Positions 24,124-35,522 of a DNA stretch of 64,000 nt are shown in pieces. The stretch comes from Microbacterium flavum (lineage in GTDB: Bacteria; Actinomycetota; Actinomycetes; Actinomycetales; Microbacteriaceae), in NCBI RefSeq assembly GCF_018717645.1, contig NZ_JAFLHG010000003.1, positions 124,001 through 188,000 of the forward strand, given 5' to 3'. The position numbers and the translations under genes are program-made. The notes under the pieces were generated by a model. It made no database searches. It worked only from the letters and a program-made list of their open reading frames with translations, and was not told where the DNA came from. Position 1 is the first letter of the stretch. Every line of letters starts with the position of its first letter.

Positions 24124-26245
24124 CGCCCTCCTCACCGCACCCCGCGGCCGCACCGGCGCGCCCCTGCTGTCGGTCCGGGACCTCAGCGTGACCTTCCCCC
24201 AGCGCGACGGCTCGCCCGTCCAGGCGGTGCGCGGCATCTCCTACGACGTGTATCCGGGGGAGTTCCTCGGGATCGTCGGCGAATCCGGCTCGGGCAAGTC
24301 CGTGTCATCGCTCGCCGTGATGGGCCTCCTGCCGTCGACGGCGGAGATCACCGGCGTGATCGAGTTCGAGGGCCGCTCGCTCCTGGATCTCGACGACAAC
24401 AAGCTCTCGAAGATCCGCGGCAAGGACCTCGCGATGGTCTTCCAGGACCCGCTCTCCGCGCTCACCCCCGTGTACACCGTGGGAGATCAGATCGCCGAGG
24501 CGCTGCGCCTGCACGACTCCCACCTCTCCGCGAACGCCGCCGCGGCGCGGGCCGTGGAGCTGCTGAAGGTCGTCGGCATCCCCGACGCCGAGCGCCGTGC
24601 GCGGGCGTTCCCGCACGAGTACTCCGGCGGCATGCGGCAGCGCGCCATGATCGCGATGGCGATCGCCAACGACCCGAAGGTGATCCTCGCCGACGAGCCG
24701 ACGACGGCGCTCGATGTGACCATCCAGGCGCAGATCCTCGAGGTCCTGGAGACCGCGAAGGAGATCACCGGCGCCTCCATCGTCCTCATCACCCATGACC
24801 TCGGTGTCGTCGCGGGTCACGCCGACCGCGTCGGTGTGATGTACGCCGGCAAGCTCGTGGAGATGGGATCCACCGACGAGGTGTTCACCGCTCCGCAGAT
24901 GCCGTACTCGATCGGCCTCCTGCGCTCCGTCCCGAACATGCTCACGGCCGGCACTCAGCGCCTCGTCCCGCTCGAGGGGCGCCCGCCGTCCCTCGCGAAC
25001 CTGCCGCAGGGCTGCCCGTTCGCCGCGCGGTGCCCGATCGCCGTCGACGCATGCCGTGAGGTCGAGCCGGTGCTGGTCGCGCACGACCCTGCGACCCCGG
25101 CGCACACCGCCGCCTGCATCCGTGCCGGAGAGATCGTCGACGGCACGCTCGTGCGCTCCGAGGTGTTCCCGCGGCCCGACGCACTGCCTGCCGAGGAGCG
25201 CGCCGAGACGGGCGGCGAGCCCGTGCTCGACGTCACCGACCTCAAGCGCCACTTCCCGCTCATGCGCGGTGGCGTGTTCCCCCGCCGCGTCGGCACGGTC
25301 CGCGCCGTCGACGGGGTCTCCTTCACGCTGCGCCCCGGCCGGACGCTCGGCCTCGTGGGCGAGTCGGGCTGCGGCAAGACGACCACCATCCTCGAGGTGA
25401 TGGAGATGACCGCGCCGCAGCACGGCTCCATCCGCATCGAGGGCGTCGATGTCGCGGGCGCGAGCAAGAAGCAGATCAAGGGGCTCCGCCGCGACGTCCA
25501 GATCGTCTTCCAGGACCCGATGGGCGCCATCGATCCGCGTCTGCCCGTCGGCGAGGTCATCACCGAGCCGCTCTGGGTGCAGGGTGTGCCCAAGTCCGAG
25601 CGCGACGCGCGGGTCACCGAGCTGCTCGAGCTCGTCGGTCTCGACCCGGCCATGGCCGACCGGTACCCGCACGAGTTCTCCGGAGGCCAGCGCCAGCGCA
25701 TCGGCATCGCCCGGGCGCTCTCGACCAACCCGGCCGTCCTCATCCTCGACGAGCCCGTCTCGGCGCTCGACGTGTCGATCCAGGCGGGCGTCATCAACCT
25801 CCTCGAGGACCTCCGCGAGAGGCTGGGACTGTCGTACCTCTTCGTCGCGCACGACCTCGCGGTCGTCCGGCAGATCGCCGACGACGTCGCCGTGATGTAT
25901 CTCGGCGCGATCGTCGAGCAGGGGCCGATCGCCGATGTGTTCCAGAACCCGCGGCATCCGTACACGAAGGCGCTCATCTCGGCCGCCCCGATCCCCGACC
26001 CCCGCATCGAACGGGGACGCACCCGCATCCTCCTCAACGGCGATCTGCCGAGCCCGACGCAGGAGATCACCGGATGCCGGTTCCGCACCCGCTGCCCGCT
26101 CTACGCGCTCCTCGACGAGGCGGCGCAGGAGCGCTGCCGGACGTCGGATCCCGAACTCCTCGCGCACGGACGCACCCGTGTCGCGTGCCACCATGCGGAT
26201 CGCTCCGCGCTCGTCGACGAGGCGGCTCTGGCCGCCACGTCCTGA
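24116..26245 (+). CDS. Fused double ATPase of peptide ABC transporter, cluster 2
   Basis: A 709-residue protein with two nucleotide-binding domains. Domain 1: Walker A GESGSGKS (about 58-65), signature YSGGMRQR, Walker [13 protein letters not shown]. Domain 2: Walker A GESGCGKT (about 416-423), signature FSGGQRQR, Walker [13 protein letters not shown]. Each domain ends with the oligopeptide-transporter C-terminal segment containing spaced cysteines ([15 protein letters not shown] and [11 protein letters not shown]), which bind an iron-sulfur cluster in some OppD-type proteins. It is longer than the cluster 1 homologue because both tails are kept. The GTG at 24116 overlaps the permease gene by 8 nt. 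Confidence 0.95.
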   Translation: MTDALLTAPRGRTGAPLLSVRDLSVTFPQRDGSPVQAVRGISYDVYPGEFLGIVGESGSGKSVSSLAVMGLLPSTAEITGVIEFEGRSLLDLDDNKLSKIRGKDLAMVFQDPLSALTPVYTVGDQIAEALRLHDSHLSANAAAARAVELLKVVGIPDAERRARAFPHEYSGGMRQRAMIAMAIANDPKVILADEPTTALDVTIQAQILEVLETAKEITGASIVLITHDLGVVAGHADRVGVMYAGKLVEMGSTDEVFTAPQMPYSIGLLRSVPNMLTAGTQRLVPLEGRPPSLANLPQGCPFAARCPIAVDACREVEPVLVAHDPATPAHTAACIRAGEIVDGTLVRSEVFPRPDALPAEERAETGGEPVLDVTDLKRHFPLMRGGVFPRRVGTVRAVDGVSFTLRPGRTLGLVGESGCGKTTTILEVMEMTAPQHGSIRIEGVDVAGASKKQIKGLRRDVQIVFQDPMGAIDPRLPVGEVITEPLWVQGVPKSERDARVTELLELVGLDPAMADRYPHEFSGGQRQRIGIARALSTNPAVLILDEPVSALDVSIQAGVINLLEDLRERLGLSYLFVAHDLAVVRQIADDVAVMYLGAIVEQGPIADVFQNPRHPYTKALISAAPIPDPRIERGRTRILLNGDLPSPTQEITGCRFRTRCPLYALLDEAAQERCRTSDPELLAHGRTRVACHHADRSALVDEAALAATS

Positions 26246-26253
26246 CACAGACT

Positions 26254-26280
26254 CCCGGCGACGGCACCAGGTTCGCCGGG
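26254..26280 (+). promoter_or_regulatory. Intercistronic hairpin before peptide-binding protein gene 2
   Basis: CCCGGCG (26254-26260) and CGCCGGG (26274-26280) form a 7-bp stem with a 13-nt loop between the ATPase gene and the binding-protein gene. No T-run follows. It could be an RNA-processing or stabilising element that raises the level of the lipoprotein message. Confidence 0.4.
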
Positions 26281-26309
26281 CCCCCCAAGGTAACGAGAGG
26301 AAAGATCAC

Positions 26310-27989
26310 ATGAGGACACGGAGTGCGAAGGCGCTGGGCGCCATCGCGGTGCTCAGTGCCGCAGCGTTGGTTTTCGCGGGATGTGCGGCCGGTAACACGG
26401 CGCCGAACGCGAGCGACAGCCCGTCTGCGGAACTGCCCACGGTGGACTGGGATGCGGCTGCGGCCGGCGATGTGCAGGACGGCGGCACGCTGAACCTCGC
26501 GGTCGGCGCCCTCCCCGTCAACTACAACAACTCGCAGATCGACGGCAACGACGTCGACACGAACACGATCCTGTCGTCGACGGCCGGCGGCCCGCTGCGG
26601 ATCACCACCGACGGTGCGACGGAGGTCAACCCCGACTACGCGTCGTCGGTCGAGCTCGTCAGCGATGACCCGCAGGTCGTCGAGATCAAGCTGAACCCGA
26701 AGGCGGTCTGGGAGGACGGCACCCCCATCACGGTGGCCGACTACGAGGCCACGTGGAAGGCCCTCAACGGCTCGAACGCCGACTACCAGGTCGTCTCGAC
26801 GACCGGGTGGGACCAGATCGGCTCCGTCGAGCAGGGCTCGGACGAGTTCGACGTGAAGATCACGTTCAGCTCGGTCTTCGCCGATTGGCAGTCCCTCCTC
26901 GGTGGCGTGCTGCCGGCCGCGGTCGCGAACGACCCGGTCGCCTTCAACACGGGCTACACCGCCAAGGCGCTGCCCTCCTCCGGTCCGTTCGCCATCTCGA
27001 AGATCGACCAGACCGGTCAGGTCATCACCCTCACGCCCAACCCGATGTGGTGGGGTGCGAAGCCGAAGCTCGAGACCATCCTGTTCAAGGTCGTCAGCCA
27101 GGCCCAGCAGGGGTCGTCGTTCGCCAACAAGGAGATCGACGCGCTGTACATCTCGTCCAACGCCGACCTCTTCGCGACCGCGAAGTCGCGTGAGGACGCG
27201 GAGATCCAGGCGACCAACGGTCTCACCTGGACGCACGTGACGATGAACGCCAAGGAAGGACCGCTGTCCGACGTCAACGTCCGCAAGGCCGTCGCGTCGG
27301 TCGTCAACCGCGAGCAGATCTCGGCCGCGGCCAACACGCCGGTCGAGGTCCCCGCGGTCACGCAGGGCGACTACATCTTCATGGCCGGCCAGGAGGGCTA
27401 CCAGGACAAGGCGCTTCCGTACGACACTGCGGCCGGTGAGACCTTCCTGAAGGATGCCGGGTACACGAAGGAGGGCGACAGCTGGATGAAGGACGGCGAG
27501 GCGCTCAAGCTCACCGTCACCGTTCCCGCCGACACCGCGACCAACATCCAGCGTGCCGAGCAGGTCCAGGCCGACCTCGGTGACTTCGGCATCCCCGTCG
27601 AGCTCACCACCGTTCCCGCCGCGCAGTACTTCAGCGACTACGTGATCCCGGGCAACTTCGAGATGGTCACCTTCTCGTGGCAGGGCACGCCCTTCCCGAT
27701 CTCCTCCTCGGAGGCGCTGTTCTACCCGCTGGACTCGGGTCAGAACTTCACCGGCACGACTGACGACAAGCTCGGCGACCTGTGGACGAAGGCCAACACG
27801 GAGCTCGACCCCGACAAGCGGATCGAGATCGCCAACGAGATCAACGACACCATCTGGTCGTACGTCCCGATGTTCCCGATCGCGCCGCTGCCCAACGTGT
27901 GGGCGGTCAAGCAGGGTCTCGTCAACTACGGGGCCGCGATGTTCGGCTACTCGCCCGTCGACTGGACGATCGTCGGCTGGAAGAAGTGA
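26310..27989 (+). CDS. Peptide ABC transporter substrate-binding lipoprotein, cluster 2
   Basis: A 559-residue family 5 peptide-binding protein with a lipoprotein signal (RTRSAK, hydrophobic core, VFAGC; lipid anchor Cys25). The mature part has GGTLNLAVG, VEIKLNPKAVWEDGTPITVADYEATW and SSGPFAI-type blocks of the family. The ATG at 26310 follows GAGAGGAAAG. It is the last gene of cluster 2, whereas in cluster 1 the binding protein comes first. It resembles the ABC family substrate-binding proteins of actinobacteria more than OppA of enterobacteria. A strong terminator follows. Confidence 0.93.
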   Translation: MRTRSAKALGAIAVLSAAALVFAGCAAGNTAPNASDSPSAELPTVDWDAAAAGDVQDGGTLNLAVGALPVNYNNSQIDGNDVDTNTILSSTAGGPLRITTDGATEVNPDYASSVELVSDDPQVVEIKLNPKAVWEDGTPITVADYEATWKALNGSNADYQVVSTTGWDQIGSVEQGSDEFDVKITFSSVFADWQSLLGGVLPAAVANDPVAFNTGYTAKALPSSGPFAISKIDQTGQVITLTPNPMWWGAKPKLETILFKVVSQAQQGSSFANKEIDALYISSNADLFATAKSREDAEIQATNGLTWTHVTMNAKEGPLSDVNVRKAVASVVNREQISAAANTPVEVPAVTQGDYIFMAGQEGYQDKALPYDTAAGETFLKDAGYTKEGDSWMKDGEALKLTVTVPADTATNIQRAEQVQADLGDFGIPVELTTVPAAQYFSDYVIPGNFEMVTFSWQGTPFPISSSEALFYPLDSGQNFTGTTDDKLGDLWTKANTELDPDKRIEIANEINDTIWSYVPMFPIAPLPNVWAVKQGLVNYGAAMFGYSPVDWTIVGWKK

Positions 27990-27994
27990 GGTCT

Positions 27995-28011
27995 GACCGT
28001 CCCTGACGGTC
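27995..28011 (+). terminator. Small hairpin after peptide transporter cluster 2
   Basis: GACCGTC (27995-28001), loop CCT, GACGGTC (28005-28011). It begins 5 nt after the stop region of the binding-protein gene and lacks a T-run; the larger hairpin just beyond is the better terminator. Confidence 0.45.
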
Positions 28012-28020
28012 CTGCCTTGT

Positions 28021-28066
28021 AGAATGGGATGTGCTCCGCTCGGGGCGCATCCCATTCTTTCTTCTC
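28021..28066 (+). terminator. Strong intrinsic terminator before typA
   Basis: AGAATGGGATG (28021-28031) pairs perfectly with CATCCCATTCT (28048-28058), with five more pairs inside (GCTCC/GGGGC with one GU) around a GCTC loop. It is followed by TTTCTTCTCT. It should end the transporter transcript. A TAGAAT hexamer at 28019-28024 overlaps its first bases. Confidence 0.85.
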
Positions 28067-28085
28067 TCCCTTCGTTAGGTCACCC

Positions 28086-29999
<1,914 letters not shown>

Positions 30000-30037
30000 T
30001 CTCTCCCGCCCCTGACGGGCCGCCCGCGATCGGCTCG

Positions 30038-30379
30038 TCAGGCGCGGAGGATCTTCTCGAGGGGTCTGCCCTTGGCGACCTCGTCCACGAGCTTGTCGAG
30101 ATAACGGATCCGCTGCATGAGCGGATCCGCGATCTCCTGAACCTTCACGCCGCAGATCGTGCCGGTGATGAGCGCGGCGTGGGGGTTCAGGTGCGCCTGC
30201 GCGAAGAAGTCGCGGAACGTGGTGCCGGATGCCAGGTGCGCATCGATCTCGCCCTGTGTGTAGCCGGTCAACCAGCGTGTGACCTCGTCGACGTCACCCT
30301 TGGTGCGTCCTTTCCGTTCCACCTTCGCGATGTAGAGGGGATAGACCCGCGCGACGGGCATGCCGAAGAGACGCTCCAT
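30038..30379 (-). CDS. DUF2200 family protein
   Basis: A 113-residue protein matching DUF2200: FGMPVARVYPLYIAKVERKGRTK near the N-terminus, EVTRWLTGYTQGEIDAHL in the middle and ICGVKVQEIADPLMQRIRYLDKLVDEVAKG near the end, nearly the full family length. No catalytic residues are known for the family. ATG at 30379 has a TAGCGT 7 nt upstream, so its mRNA is probably leaderless. It converges on typA. The function is unknown. Confidence 0.88.
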   Translation of the reverse strand: MERLFGMPVARVYPLYIAKVERKGRTKGDVDEVTRWLTGYTQGEIDAHLASGTTFRDFFAQAHLNPHAALITGTICGVKVQEIADPLMQRIRYLDKLVDEVAKGRPLEKILRA

Positions 30380-30386
30380 GCCCCGC

Positions 30387-30392
30387 ACGCTA
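30387..30392 (-). promoter_or_regulatory. -10 element of the DUF2200 gene
   Basis: TAGCGT on the minus strand, with 7 nt between it and the ATG at 30379. Confidence 0.45.
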
Positions 30393-30447
30393 CTCCTACG
30401 CCCGTCTCCTCCGGCGGGCCGCGCCCCGCGGACGAGCAGCCACGGGG

Positions 30448-30996
30448 TCAGCGCACCTCCGAGATGAGGGTGGCCCTGGTGCCGGGGCGGAGCGCCTCGA
30501 AGAGGTGGGGGGCGTCGCCCCGGTAGCGGATGTAATCGCCCGGGCCGAGCTCGACCGGGGCATCGGACGGGCCGGCGAGGGCGGCGCCCGAGACGATGAC
30601 GACGTGCTCGATCGTGCCCGCCGAGTGCGGCGCCGAGGCGTGGGGTCGGCCCGGCTCTGCGCACACGAGATAGAGATCGCTCCGCGAGTGCGGTGCCCCG
30701 GCGGCCAGCAGCAGCGCCTCGTAAGGTGCGTCCGCGGCCCGGATGCCGCCGCCCTGGCCCGCGCGGATCACGGTGGGCGCGTCCTCCGGCTCGTCGACGA
30801 AGACGGAGAAGGGCACGCCCAGAGCGGTCGCGATCGCCCACAGGGTCTCGACGCTCGGGTTCGCCGCGCCCGATTCGAGCTGCGACACCGTCGCCTTGCC
30901 GACCCCCGCGCGGCGGGCGAGCTCCGCGGCGCTCAGGCCGGCGCGGTCGCGTTCGCGCCGTAGCGCGCGGGAGATCCGGGGTCCGAGAGCGTCCAT
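30448..30996 (-). CDS. XRE-family regulator with C-terminal cupin domain
   Basis: A 182-residue protein with a helix-turn-helix (about 8-60; AGLSAAELARRAGVGKATVSQLESG) and a C-terminal cupin half-barrel (about 75-180; ELGPGDYIRYRGDAPHLFEAL). This is the layout of regulators that sense small ligands in the cupin pocket, and it is often found next to azlCD genes. It is divergent from azlC with 65 nt between them, holding several overlapping palindromes. ATG 30996 is preferred over ATG 31005 and GTG 31011 because GATAAT then lies 7 nt upstream. It probably controls azlCD and itself; the ligand may be an amino acid, by inference. Confidence 0.88.
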   Translation of the reverse strand: MDALGPRISRALRRERDRAGLSAAELARRAGVGKATVSQLESGAANPSVETLWAIATALGVPFSVFVDEPEDAPTVIRAGQGGGIRAADAPYEALLLAAGAPHSRSDLYLVCAEPGRPHASAPHSAGTIEHVVIVSGAALAGPSDAPVELGPGDYIRYRGDAPHLFEALRPGTRATLISEVR

Positions 30997-31012
30997 ATCG
31001 TTCATTATCACA

Positions 31013-31055
31013 AACGATCGTTCGGTTTGACGAACGTCCGGGGGATCGCGATGAT
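31013..31055. promoter_or_regulatory. Divergent promoter/operator of regulator and azlC
   Basis: For azlC: TTGACG (31027-31032), 17-nt spacer, GATGAT (31050-31055), then 6 nt to the ATG at 31062. Palindromes: AACGATCGTT (31013-31022), and CGTTCG (31019-31024) with CGAACG (31031-31036), which covers the -35. ATCGTT at 30997 pairs with AACGAT at 31013. The regulator's own -10 is GATAAT at 31004-31009 on the minus strand. Confidence 0.6.
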
Positions 31056-31061
31056 GAGGTC

Positions 31062-31766
31062 ATGGCCGACGACACCGAACGGAGCGCCGCCGAGCGCCGC
31101 GCCTGGCGGGAGGGTCTCGGCGTGGCGCTCGCCACGAGCGCCTACGGCGTGTCCTTCGGAGCGCTGTCGGTGGCCTCCGGTCTGGACGTGTGGCAGACCT
31201 GCGTGCTGAGCCTCGTCATGTTCACGGGCGGGTCGCAGTTCGCCTTCATCGGTGTGATCGGCGCCGGGGGCCTCGCCGCGGCGCCGGCGGCGATCGCGTC
31301 GGCGGGGCTCCTCGGCGTCCGCAACGTCGCGTACGGGCTGCGGATGGCGCCCCTCATCGGCACCGGTCCGCAGACGCGCATCCTGGCTCCGCACTTCACG
31401 ATCGACGAGTCCACCGCGGTGGCCCTCGCCCACGCCGAGCCGCGCGCCCGCCGGATCGGCTTCTGGGTCACCGGCATCGGCATCTACCTCGGCTGGAACC
31501 TCACGACGCTCCTGGGTGCCCTCCTCGGGGACGTCCTCGGCGACCCGCGCCAGTACGGGCTGGACGCCGCCGCGGCCGCCGCATTCCTCGCTCTGCTCTG
31601 GCCGCGTCTGTCGCAGCGGCAGGCGATCGCCGTCGGCGTCGCGGCCGCCGTGGTCGCCGCGGTGCTCACGCCCGTGCTCCTCCCCGGCATCCCGGTGCTC
31701 GTCGCCGCGGCTGTCGCCGTGATCGTCGGCTGGACGAACTGGCTCGGGCGGAGGGATGCCGCGTGA
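31062..31766 (+). CDS. azlC: AzlC family branched-chain amino acid exporter, large subunit
   Basis: A 234-residue membrane protein with about seven helices, matching AzlC/BrnF: EGLGVALATSAYGVSFGALSVASGL near the start, LSLVMFTGGSQFAF and LLGVRNVAYGLRMAPLI. With AzlD it exports branched-chain amino acids or related compounds such as azaleucine or methionine. The ATG at 31062 is placed 6 nt after a -10, so the transcript is leaderless. Its stop overlaps the azlD start (GTGA). Control by the divergent XRE-cupin regulator is likely. Confidence 0.93.
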   Translation: MADDTERSAAERRAWREGLGVALATSAYGVSFGALSVASGLDVWQTCVLSLVMFTGGSQFAFIGVIGAGGLAAAPAAIASAGLLGVRNVAYGLRMAPLIGTGPQTRILAPHFTIDESTAVALAHAEPRARRIGFWVTGIGIYLGWNLTTLLGALLGDVLGDPRQYGLDAAAAAAFLALLWPRLSQRQAIAVGVAAAVVAAVLTPVLLPGIPVLVAAAVAVIVGWTNWLGRRDAA

Positions 31767-32089
31767 CCCCGGATCCCTCGCTCTGGACTGCGGTGCTCGC
31801 GGCATCCCTCCTCTGCGTCGCGCTCAAGGCGCTGGGCCACGTGATCCCGCCGCGGTGGTTCGCGGCCCCGGCGCCCTCGCGGATCGTCGACCTCCTCACC
31901 GTCGCGCTGCTGGGCGCGCTCGTCGCCGTGCAGACTCTCGGCGTCGGGCAGCAGATCGTGATGGATGCCCGGGTCCCCGCCCTCATCGTGGCCGCGGGGC
32001 TGCTCGCCGTCCGGGCTCCGTTCCTCGTGGTGGTTGCCTCCGGCGCGCTCGTGGCGGCGCTCCTGCGGATGTGGGGGATCGCCGCCTGA
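31763..32089 (+). CDS. azlD: AzlD family branched-chain amino acid exporter, small subunit
   Basis: A 108-residue membrane protein with four helices (about 8-25, 42-60, 68-86 and 88-104), of normal AzlD length. GTG start at 31763 overlaps the azlC stop. It forms the transporter with AzlC. A typical PRWFAAPAPSRIVDLLTVALLGAL stretch is seen after the first helix. Confidence 0.9.
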   Translation: MTPDPSLWTAVLAASLLCVALKALGHVIPPRWFAAPAPSRIVDLLTVALLGALVAVQTLGVGQQIVMDARVPALIVAAGLLAVRAPFLVVVASGALVAALLRMWGIAA

Positions 32090-32092
32090 GCC

Positions 32093-32098
32093 TAGACT
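32093..32098 (+). promoter_or_regulatory. -10 element of the DUF6113-like gene
   Basis: TAGACT followed after 6 nt by GTG at 32105. The upstream region lies in the azlD 3' end and shows no clear -35. Confidence 0.5.
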
Positions 32099-32104
32099 CC
32101 CCGT

Positions 32105-32539
32105 GTGGGATTCTCTTGGACGCGCGTGGCCACCTGGGCCGTCGCCCTCGTCATCGGCCTGGTCTACGGCGTCGCCGGCACGATCGGGCAGGCGGCGACG
32201 TGGGGAGTGCTCCCGCTCGGCCTCGTGATCGCGATCGTCGGCGTCGCGGCGCTCCTCCTCGCGGTGCGGACGCTCACGTCCGACCGGTGGACGGCGCTGG
32301 CGACCGGCCTCGGAGCGATGATCGCGACCCTCGTCTTCTCCGGCAAGGGCCCCGGCGGCTCGATCGTCGTCCCCGCCCCGGCGGGCGGACAGGTGTCCAC
32401 CGGGATCATCTGGACGATCGCCGTGCCCCTCGTGGCGGCCATCATCGTCGGGTGGCCGAGCCTTCCGAGTGATGCGCGGCGCGGCCCTTCGAGGCGGAGT
32501 GTGTCGGACGCGGCGACCGAGGACGACGCCACGAACTAG
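32105..32539 (+). CDS. Small membrane protein, possibly DUF6113
   Basis: A 144-residue protein with four hydrophobic segments (about 8-28, 34-53, 64-82 and 98-118) and a charged tail of about 25 residues. I believe it belongs to DUF6113, a family found next to the ferredoxin gene in Microbacteriaceae, but I cannot check. GTG at 32105 fits leaderless transcription; GTG at 32103 is out of frame. Function unknown. Confidence 0.7.
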   Translation: MGFSWTRVATWAVALVIGLVYGVAGTIGQAATWGVLPLGLVIAIVGVAALLLAVRTLTSDRWTALATGLGAMIATLVFSGKGPGGSIVVPAPAGGQVSTGIIWTIAVPLVAAIIVGWPSLPSDARRGPSRRSVSDAATEDDATN

Positions 32540-32542
32540 ACT
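32537..32542 (+). promoter_or_regulatory. -10 element of the ferredoxin-dapC transcript
   Basis: TAGACT overlapping the stop of the upstream gene, with 6 nt to GTG at 32549. It shares its hexamer and spacing with the promoter at 32093. Confidence 0.5.
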
Positions 32543-32548
32543 CGGGGT

Positions 32549-32869
32549 GTGACGTATGTGATCGCCCTGCCGTGCGTGGATGTGAAGGACCGAGCCTGCA
32601 TCGACGAATGCCCCGTCGACTGCATCTACGAGGGTGAGCGCTCGCTCTACATCCATCCCGATGAGTGCGTGGACTGCGGTGCCTGCGAGCCGGTCTGCCC
32701 GGTCGAGGCGATCTACTACGAAGACGACCTGCCCGACGAGTGGCAGGACTACTACACGGCCAACGTGGAGTTCTTCGACGACATCGGCTCGCCCGGCGGC
32801 GCCGCCAAGGTCGGCGTCATCGCGAAGGATCACCCCGTCATCTCCGCCCTTCCTCCGCAGGAGCACTGA
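32549..32869 (+). CDS. fdxA: 7Fe ferredoxin (3Fe-4S/4Fe-4S)
   Basis: A 106-residue electron carrier. The N-terminal half has the 7Fe pattern: Cys in [21 protein letters not shown], then the 4Fe-4S motif [12 protein letters not shown] with the Pro-rich end. The short extension after residue 60 is typical of actinobacterial FdxA/FdxC. It precedes dapC by 6 nt, the same order as fdxC-dapC (Rv1177-Rv1178) in mycobacteria. It may donate electrons to P450s or other oxygenases; the partner here is unknown. Confidence 0.95.
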   Translation: MTYVIALPCVDVKDRACIDECPVDCIYEGERSLYIHPDECVDCGACEPVCPVEAIYYEDDLPDEWQDYYTANVEFFDDIGSPGGAAKVGVIAKDHPVISALPPQEH

Positions 32870-32875
32870 GCCCCG

Positions 32876-33976
32876 GTGGCCGTCCGCGACCTCGACGACT
32901 ACCCCTGGGATGCCGTCGCCCCGTACGCGCGCCGTGCCGCCGAGCATCCCGGCGGCCTCGTCGACCTGTCGATCGGGTCGCCCGTCGACCCCACGCCGGA
33001 CGTCGTCGCGGAGGCCCTGCGCTCGGCGACCGATGCGCACGCCTACCCGCAGACGGTCGGCACGCCGGCCCTCCGCGAAGCGATCGCCGCCTGGTACGCC
33101 CGCCGTCGCGGAGTCCCGGGCCTCGGAGTCGACGACGTGCTGCCCACCGTCGGCTCGAAAGAGCTCGTGGCCCTCCTTCCCCTCCTCCTCGACCTCGGCG
33201 CAGGGGATGTCGTCGTCCACCCCCGCGCGGCCTACCCGACCTACGCCGTGGGCGCGAAGCTCGTCGGAGCGACGCCGGTGGCATCCGACGATCCCGCGCA
33301 GTGGCCCGAGGGCACGAAGCTCGTCTGGATCAACTCGCCGGGGAACCCGGACGGGCGCGTGCTCGGTGTGGCGGAGCTGCGCGCGGCCGTCGCGCGGGCC
33401 CGGGAGCTGGGCGCCGTCATCGCCTCGGACGAGTGCTACGCCGAGCTCGGCTGGGACGGTCCATGGGGGAGTGAGCCGGTTCCGAGCGTCCTCGACCCGC
33501 GGGTGACCGACGGGTCCCGCCGTGGCATCCTCTCGGTGTACTCGCTCAGCAAGCAGTCGAACCTCGCGGGGTACCGAGCCGCCTTCCTCGCGGGCGACCG
33601 CGAGATCGTCGCGCGCCTCACGACCGCGCGCAAGCACCTCGGGCTCATGCTCCCCGCGCCCGTGCAGGCAGCCATGACCGCAGCTCTCGGCGACGACGCG
33701 CACGTCGCAGTGCAGCGGGACCGCTACCGGGCGCGTCGCGGCGTGCTGAAGCCGGCGCTGGAGGCCGCCGGCTTCCGCATCGATCACTCGGAGGGCGGGC
33801 TCTACCTGTGGGCGACGGAGGGGGAGGACGCCTGGGTCACGATGGGTCGCCTCGCCGAGCGCGGCATCCTCGCCGGCCCCGGGCACTTCTACGGCGAGCA
33901 CTTTCCGCAGCATGTCCGCTTCTCTCTGACGGCGACCGACGAACGGATCGCCGCCGCGGCGGAGCGCCTGCGCTGA
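32876..33976 (+). CDS. dapC: Succinyldiaminopimelate transaminase
   Basis: A 366-residue class I PLP aminotransferase of the DapC type. It makes N-succinyl-2-amino-6-ketopimelate/succinyl-DAP interconversion possible in the succinylase branch of lysine and peptidoglycan precursor synthesis. Seen: NSPGNPDGRVL, IASDECYAELGW and the PLP-lysine in VYSLSKQSNLAGYR (about 218-231), with RFSLTATDERI near the end. GTG start 6 nt after the ferredoxin stop; probably one transcript. dapD and dapE lie about 6 kb downstream, so three steps of the same branch are in this window. Confidence 0.92.
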   Translation: MAVRDLDDYPWDAVAPYARRAAEHPGGLVDLSIGSPVDPTPDVVAEALRSATDAHAYPQTVGTPALREAIAAWYARRRGVPGLGVDDVLPTVGSKELVALLPLLLDLGAGDVVVHPRAAYPTYAVGAKLVGATPVASDDPAQWPEGTKLVWINSPGNPDGRVLGVAELRAAVARARELGAVIASDECYAELGWDGPWGSEPVPSVLDPRVTDGSRRGILSVYSLSKQSNLAGYRAAFLAGDREIVARLTTARKHLGLMLPAPVQAAMTAALGDDAHVAVQRDRYRARRGVLKPALEAAGFRIDHSEGGLYLWATEGEDAWVTMGRLAERGILAGPGHFYGEHFPQHVRFSLTATDERIAAAAERLR

Positions 33977-34042
33977 CTGTAGGTTTCCTCCGGTCCATTC
34001 GACGATCCTTTGGCGGGGATCGGAGTAGGCCCGCGCGGCCAG

Positions 34043-34048
34043 TAGGCT
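34043..34048 (+). promoter_or_regulatory. -10 element of the citrate synthase gene
   Basis: TAGGCT; transcription would start near 34055, giving a leader of about 28 nt with AAGGAGG (34072-34078) as ribosome-binding site. No good -35 is seen 17 nt upstream. Confidence 0.4.
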
Positions 34049-34082
34049 GTACAAGACCCCCAGACGACTGCAAGGAGGCTTC

Positions 34083-35375
<1,293 letters not shown>

Positions 35376-35395
35376 CCCCGCCATCCGCCGCATTC

Positions 35396-35462
35396 GATTC
35401 GGAAAACTGCAGCGAATTCGGAGAACACGGCTCGCGGCATCCGATCCTGTGCGTGTTCTCCG
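35396..35462. repeat. Palindromic repeat B, first copy
   Basis: Lies 20 nt after the citrate synthase stop. CGGAGAACAC (35419-35428) and GTGTTCTCCG (35453-35462) are perfect complements. Ungapped alignment with the second copy (36674-36740) matches at 48 of 67 positions by my count. Both have GCGGCATCCGAT in the centre. Confidence 0.75.
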
Positions 35463-35522
35463 GCGGCGATGAGGTCGGGAACGGGTCGACGGCTGCGGCG
35501 GGGGTTGTGCCACGCTGAACGG

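Noticed and set aside
28029..28085. Upstream start for typA (28029)
   Set aside because: It lies in the terminator hairpin and adds 19 residues that look unlike TypA.
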